Source: Vibrio lentus | GTDB lineage: Bacteria > Pseudomonadota > Gammaproteobacteria > Enterobacterales > Vibrionaceae | DNA: 51,625 nucleotides | NCBI RefSeq assembly: GCF_002875945.1 | Contig: NZ_MCZK01000122.1 | Span: 1 to 51,625 of the forward strand | Direction of reading: 5' to 3' | Part shown: positions 47,326-51,625 of the stretch, in pieces | How the letters are laid out: every line of letters starts with the position of its first letter | Position numbering within the stretch: the stretch's first letter is position 1 | Made by a program: the position numbers and the translations under genes | Notes under the pieces: model-generated | What the model saw: the letters and a program-made list of their open reading frames with translations, nothing else | Databases searched by the model: none | Told to the model about the DNA's origin: nothing

Positions 47326-49047
47326 TTATTTGTGCGGAATAATCAACACCTGACCCACCGCTAGGCTGTCAGATCGTAGCTTATTCGCTTGGCGAATGCT
47401 GTTAACGCTCACGCCGTATTTAGAAGCAATCTTACCCAGGTAGTCACCTCTTGCGACTTTATGTTTGCGCAGAGGTACGTCTTTCACTTCAACCGTAATA
47501 CGTAGCTTCTGGCCTACTCTCACGGTTTCAGACTTCAAGCGGTTCTCGCGTTTGATATCTGCAACCCGTACTTTGTAACGGCTGGCTATCTTGCCTAGGT
47601 ACTCTCCAGACTTAACCGTGTGGGTTATGGTCTTAGTTTTCACTGCACTGCTTGATGACGAACCTGAAGCACGGCTTGGGATCTTAAGAACTTGACCGAT
47701 CGCTAGGCTGCTCGATTTCAGATTATTAAGTTTCATCAAGGTCTGTGTCGAGGTGCCATATTTGCTCGCAATCACCGATAAAGACTCACCACGAGACACT
47801 TTATGTTGGCTCACACTACCCGTTGACGACGTTGCATTCGACAAGATAATCCCTTCTGGAGGATTAGCCTTCAAATACTTAACCACAGCCTTAGTCACTG
47901 CTCGTGCTAATTTATCTTGATGCGAGCGTTGGAAAAGAAGCTTCTCTTCGGTCGGGTTTGAAATAAAGCCCGTCTCGACCAATACCGATGGTATCTGTGG
48001 TGAACGTAATACCGCCAAGCTGGTATTGATTGGCTTGCTGTTATGAAGCTTAGCGACCTTGCCCATCTCAGACAGAATAGTCGTTGCCAGTTTATAGCCC
48101 TCTTTTTGAGAGTGGCTGAACTGCAAATCAAGCAAAGTTTGGTTTACGTTTTTGTCATCAATGTTGCCAGTGAAAGCTGCACCGCTGCCACCGAGTAATT
48201 CAGACTGTTTCTCTTTGTTCTCGATCCAGCGCGAGATCTCTGTATTGGCGCGTCGAGTATTCAACACAAACACCGAACCACCTCGTGGTTGAGGGGTCGT
48301 AAAGGCATCGGCGTGAATAGAGATCATGAGATGAGCTTCATTCTCACGAGCAATCGCAACACGTCGGTTGAGGTTTACGAAGTAATCGGCATTACGTGTT
48401 AGGCGCGTCTTTATTCCCGGAACCGCATTTAACTGTGCTGAGAGCTTTTTAGAAATGCTCAGGGTCGCGTCTTTTTCATATTTACGAGTCGGACCAATCG
48501 AGCCTGGGTCTTCACCGCCATGGCCAGGATCAATCACGATCAAAATGTCTTTCTGACGTTTAACCTGATTAATGTTTTTGCTAACCGCTGGCTTACTCGG
48601 TGTCGACGTTGTTGTCCCTTTGCTTGCTGCCCCATGAGGGAAGTCAATCACCAAACGGTGTCCATACTGACCACCCGGTGTCGGGCTCAGTTTGAACAAA
48701 TCGGCTTTTGATGATTTCTTTAATTCGAAAACCAAGCGATAGGTATTTTTGTCCGGTGGAGAGCTCTTACGAACTTTCGACAGAACGGGGCTATCCTTCA
48801 CCACAACAGGTAACTTGGTCGCAAGATTGGTATGTTTTAAATCGACAACTAAGCGACTCGGGCTACTCAAAGTAAAATAGCTAAAGTCCGCTTCTGATTT
48901 TAAGTCGATAACCACACGAGTTTCTTCAGGTGAAGGCCAAACCCTCAACCCTTTTAGTGAGTTTGCAGAAACAAGCGAAGAAAACAGTAAAGAAAAAACA
49001 GCAGCCATTACGGCTACTGATGAAAAAAGGCGTTTAGAAATCAACAT
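47326..49047 (-). CDS. amiB: N-acetylmuramoyl-L-alanine amidase AmiB, with three LysM domains
   Basis: AmiB cleaves the peptide stem from peptidoglycan during septum splitting. The order is: signal peptide (1-28), AMIN domain (about 30-140), amidase_3 domain with zinc ligands ([26 protein letters not shown]), then three LysM repeats (about 413-457, 478-521 and 529-572). E. coli AmiB lacks such a triple array, but LysM-tailed AmiB is common in vibrios. Its start overlaps tsaE by 7 bp. Confidence 0.94.
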   Translation of the reverse strand: MLISKRLFSSVAVMAAVFSLLFSSLVSANSLKGLRVWPSPEETRVVIDLKSEADFSYFTLSSPSRLVVDLKHTNLATKLPVVVKDSPVLSKVRKSSPPDKNTYRLVFELKKSSKADLFKLSPTPGGQYGHRLVIDFPHGAASKGTTTSTPSKPAVSKNINQVKRQKDILIVIDPGHGGEDPGSIGPTRKYEKDATLSISKKLSAQLNAVPGIKTRLTRNADYFVNLNRRVAIARENEAHLMISIHADAFTTPQPRGGSVFVLNTRRANTEISRWIENKEKQSELLGGSGAAFTGNIDDKNVNQTLLDLQFSHSQKEGYKLATTILSEMGKVAKLHNSKPINTSLAVLRSPQIPSVLVETGFISNPTEEKLLFQRSHQDKLARAVTKAVVKYLKANPPEGIILSNATSSTGSVSQHKVSRGESLSVIASKYGTSTQTLMKLNNLKSSSLAIGQVLKIPSRASGSSSSSAVKTKTITHTVKSGEYLGKIASRYKVRVADIKRENRLKSETVRVGQKLRITVEVKDVPLRKHKVARGDYLGKIASKYGVSVNSIRQANKLRSDSLAVGQVLIIPHK

Positions 49048-49505
49048 AACTCCAACTGACTAAGTAAGCGCTGTCCGTATTCACTATTAGCGGTTAAAGA
49101 AACAATACGGTGATCGTCTTGGTAACGAATATCAATGTCCAAATCTGCTTCTGGTAGCATCCCATAACCTTTCTCAGGCCATTCAACCAAACAGATAGCG
49201 TCTGGAGTAAAGTAATCACGGATACCCATGAACTCTAGCTCTTCAGGATCAGCCAGACGATAAAGGTCAAAGTGGTACACCTGCCAATCTGCAAGTTGAT
49301 AAGGTTCAACTAGAGTATACGTTGGGCTCTTTACATTTCCTTGATGGCCAAGTGCTTTTACAAAGCCACGACTGAATGTCGTTTTTCCTGCGCCAAGATC
49401 ACCATGCAAATAGATGGTTGTTTGCTGTGAGCAAAGATTTGAAAGCTCCGTACCTAGTTGAATCGTGGCTTGCTCATCTTTCAAAGTAAATTGTTTAGTG
49501 CTCAT
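49041..49505 (-). CDS. tsaE: TsaE, ATPase of the t6A tRNA modification complex
   Basis: TsaE binds TsaB-TsaD and supports threonylcarbamoyl-A37 formation. The 154-residue protein has the P loop [33 protein letters not shown] and the Walker B-like CLVEWPEKG. The start is the ATG of MSTKQFTLK; a longer reading adds a 28-residue segment with no family support. In E. coli the nnr gene lies between queG and tsaE; it is absent here. Confidence 0.95.
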   Translation of the reverse strand: MSTKQFTLKDEQATIQLGTELSNLCSQQTTIYLHGDLGAGKTTFSRGFVKALGHQGNVKSPTYTLVEPYQLADWQVYHFDLYRLADPEELEFMGIRDYFTPDAICLVEWPEKGYGMLPEADLDIDIRYQDDHRIVSLTANSEYGQRLLSQLELC

Positions 49506-49746
49506 GAATACGTTCTCTAAAAATCGATCGTTGACTATATAAAAATCAAAAGAACAAGAATAGTAAACCGTGATGCTTTTGGGAGACAAGCACTCAAGTG
49601 TAAGTTCTATGAAAAAATACCAATCAAAGGGCGTCTGTTCTGGTTAATATCGCAAAGATCCGTTAAGATCCGCCCCCATTTTTGCCGAACCTAATTTTAA
49701 TTAGCCTTATCTCTAATTGTAAAACAGAGAAAATAAGAATTAAGCC

Positions 49747-50889
49747 ATGAATCTAGACCATCTTGCTGAAAAAATTAAAATCTGGGGAAAAGAACTCGGC
49801 TTTCAAAAAGTGGGCATTTGTGATGTTGACTTAACTGAACACGAAGCGCCCCTGCAAGCATGGCTAGATGCTGGCAACCACGGTGAAATGGATTGGATGG
49901 CTCGGCATGGAATGATGCGTGCGCGTCCAGATGAACTTCACCCTGGAACCATTCGAGTGATCAGCGCTAGAATGAATTACCTACCACCAGAAGCTCAGTT
50001 TGCATCCAACCTCAACGATACCACTCAAGGCTATATCAGCCGTTACTCTTTAGGCCGCGATTATCACAAATTGTTCCGTAACCAGTTGAAAAAGCTGGGA
50101 CAAAGAATTGAGAAAGAAGTTGAGGGATTAGACTCACGCCCTTTCGTCGACTCAGCGCCTATTTTAGAAAGACCATTAGCTCAAAAAGCTGGATTAGGCT
50201 GGACTGGTAAACACTCTTTAATTCTGGATAAAGACGCAGGGTCTTGGTTCTTCCTAGGCGAGCTGTTGGTTAACATTCCTCTGCCAGTCGATACACCGAG
50301 TGTCGATGAATGTGGGAAATGTACCGCATGTATCACATCTTGCCCAACAGGTGCCATTATCGCCGATGGTGTTGTCGATGCACGTAAGTGTATTTCTTAT
50401 CTCACCATTGAATACGATGGCGTCATACCAGAAGAATACAGAGAAGCCATTGGTAACCGAATCTACGGCTGTGATGATTGCCAACTGGTTTGCCCGTGGA
50501 ACCGTCATGCCGATATCACCGAGCAAACAGACTTTCACCGAAGAGAAGATTTCAAAGAGGCCGATCTCGTTTCACTTTCGAGTTGGGACGAAGCCACCTT
50601 CCTAAAGAAAATGGAAGGTTCGGCAATAAGACGTATTGGCCACACCCAGTGGTTACGTAATATTTTCGTCGCGATGGGCAATGCGCCGTTTCAACAACGT
50701 ATTATTGAAGCACTCGAATCACATCGAGGCCAAAATGAGATGTTAGATGTCCACATTGAGTGGGCTTTGCAAAAACAACTACAGCAGTTACCCAACGCAA
50801 ATAGCGTACAAGAAGGTAGCAGCAAAATCGCCACTAAAAAGCACCGACTGATACGTATTGTTGAGAAAGGCCTACCAAGAGACGCCTAG
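49747..50889 (+). CDS. queG: Epoxyqueuosine reductase
   Basis: QueG reduces epoxyqueuosine to queuosine in tRNA with cobalamin and two [4Fe-4S] clusters. The 380-residue protein has DSAPILERPLAQKAGLGW, then the cluster motifs CGKCTACITSCPTGAI and CDDCQLVCPWNRH. The C-terminal region is helical (HEAT-like), ending in a basic tail. It is divergent from tsaE, sharing a promoter gap of about 240 bp. Confidence 0.96.
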   Translation: MNLDHLAEKIKIWGKELGFQKVGICDVDLTEHEAPLQAWLDAGNHGEMDWMARHGMMRARPDELHPGTIRVISARMNYLPPEAQFASNLNDTTQGYISRYSLGRDYHKLFRNQLKKLGQRIEKEVEGLDSRPFVDSAPILERPLAQKAGLGWTGKHSLILDKDAGSWFFLGELLVNIPLPVDTPSVDECGKCTACITSCPTGAIIADGVVDARKCISYLTIEYDGVIPEEYREAIGNRIYGCDDCQLVCPWNRHADITEQTDFHRREDFKEADLVSLSSWDEATFLKKMEGSAIRRIGHTQWLRNIFVAMGNAPFQQRIIEALESHRGQNEMLDVHIEWALQKQLQQLPNANSVQEGSSKIATKKHRLIRIVEKGLPRDA

Positions 50890-51001
50890 CCCTTTAGCAG
50901 CAACGATTAGCTCGTTAACCTACCTAAATAGTCCAATATTTAAGACAACCCGTTGCACATAATATTAGAACAATGTTTGACCTTGTTCTCAATTTTGGCA
51001 A

Positions 51002-51294
51002 TGTGGAAAAAATTAAAATATTTCGTAAACTTTCAACACCCGCGTAAAGTTAAACACAAAGCCCATAAATGATTAAGATCAAAAAACAACAAGTTAACGA
51101 TCTTTAACTCAATCTCAACCCAAGCAACAACTCAATATAAAACAATAGGTTACAGAAGCCTGCGTTTTACTAACGCATTGAAATAAAGAAAGATCTTTTT
51201 GAGATATATAAAGAATTAAGTCTGAAATAACTTTATCAACCAAGTTATCCACACGGTGCTATTTGTGGATAAGTCTGTTTATAGATGTGAAAAA
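51002..51294. promoter_or_regulatory. Cluster of DnaA boxes, datA-like position
   Basis: The gene-free stretch 50890-51499 holds four matches to TTWTNCACA: TTTTCCACA (minus, 51002-51010), TTATCCACA (plus, 51245-51253), TTATCCACA (minus, 51264-51272) and TTTTTCACA (minus, 51286-51294). The two perfect boxes face each other 10 bp apart. Lower-grade matches lie nearby. E. coli datA, which titrates DnaA, lies between queG and glyV tRNA, the same neighbours as here. No clear IHF site was read. The rest of the stretch is AT-rich with short hairpins near the tRNA. Confidence 0.55.
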
Positions 51295-51499
51295 CCTCAA
51301 GCATCTGCTTCAGAGACCTGATGTTTACTAGCATTCCAGTTGCTAAGAAAAATTTAAGACAAAAAAATATCCACCATGATGGAGGATTATTTGCTTTTTT
51401 GGGGGATTATGCTTCGCAGCATTAAAGAAAGAGCGTGACCGGTAAGGTCGTCTTTAAACACTGTGGTTTAAAGAGTTTTGTTTACCATTGAGAGTAAAC

Positions 51500-51575
51500 T
51501 GGAGCGATACATCGGGTTCGAACCGATGACCTCAACCTTGGCAAGGTTGCGCTCTACCAACTGAGCTAGTATCGC
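51500..51575 (-). tRNA. tRNA-Gly (anticodon GCC)
   Basis: On the minus strand the 76 bases start GCGATACTAGCTCAGTTGGT and end in CCA. The acceptor arm GCGATAC/GTATCGC closes correctly. The anticodon stem CAACC/GGTTG holds the loop TTGCCAA, reading GCC. The T arm has GGTTCGAACCC. The CCA is encoded. Confidence 0.97.
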
Positions 51576-51625
51576 ATAAGCTAACCGTTCATCTTGTCTG
51601 CTAAGAAGCATCAAATCAACGTTCA

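Overview
The window is chromosomal DNA of a Vibrionaceae gammaproteobacterium, most likely Vibrio. Evidence: a polar-flagellar Na+-motor gene (motX), CheX, dusA/zur/pspG linkage, and the conserved chain tsaE-amiB-mutL-miaA-hfq-hflX-hflK-hflC-purA. No species name can be given from sequence reading alone.

Region by region. 1-460 is the promoter and leader of an rRNA operon that reads leftward out of the window: tandem P1/P2 promoters and a boxA antitermination site. 463-4864 is the sulfite-reduction operon cysJ-cysI-cysH (minus strand). 4988-7686 holds a small hypothetical gene, an outer-membrane beta-barrel gene, pspG with a sigma-54 promoter, and dusA. 7617-21473 is a prophage of about 13.8 kb inserted in the 5' end of dusA. 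21820-30153 holds zur-cheX, pgi, yjbQ, an outer-membrane gene, alr-dnaB and a DUF481 gene. 30369-31630 is the rpsF-rpsR-rplI operon, with no room for priB. 31920-39777 holds rlmB, rnr, a secreted amidohydrolase, motX, purA and a DUF2065 gene. 39942-49505 is hflC-hflK-hflX-hfq-miaA-mutL-amiB-tsaE. queG (plus strand) follows. A gene-free stretch carries a cluster of DnaA boxes, and a tRNA-Gly(GCC) ends the window.

The main accessory content is the prophage. It has no tail, portal or terminase genes. It encodes a double-jelly-roll-type major capsid protein resembling corticovirus PM2 P2, an FtsK/HerA-type packaging ATPase, a two-tyrosine HUH rolling-circle Rep, and many tiny one-helix membrane proteins. 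It also has an M15-type endolysin, a holin candidate, an S24 autocleaving repressor, a PrtN-like activator and a tyrosine integrase. Both attachment sites are visible: a 13-bp core (TCCAATCGAGCAT) lies in dusA and again at 21461. The displaced native dusA start survives at the right end, while the prophage supplies a new dusA 5' end and upstream region. A consensus LexA box sits between integrase and dusA, and AGTACCCCT arm-type repeats lie inside both ends.

The plus-strand left arm (integrase, a SIR2-domain protein, a 26-residue basic peptide) looks like a cargo anti-phage module on the opposite strand from the late operon. Other non-genic signals are: a pair of AACCTATAGGTT palindromes 20 bp apart before the capsid operon; a 12-copy TCGGTT/AACCGA array in the genes after rep; a datA-like DnaA-box cluster between queG and tRNA-Gly; a nested palindrome between pgi and yjbQ; an 18-bp repeat that quadruplicates the stop codon of the DUF481 gene; and a sigma-28-type promoter before motX.
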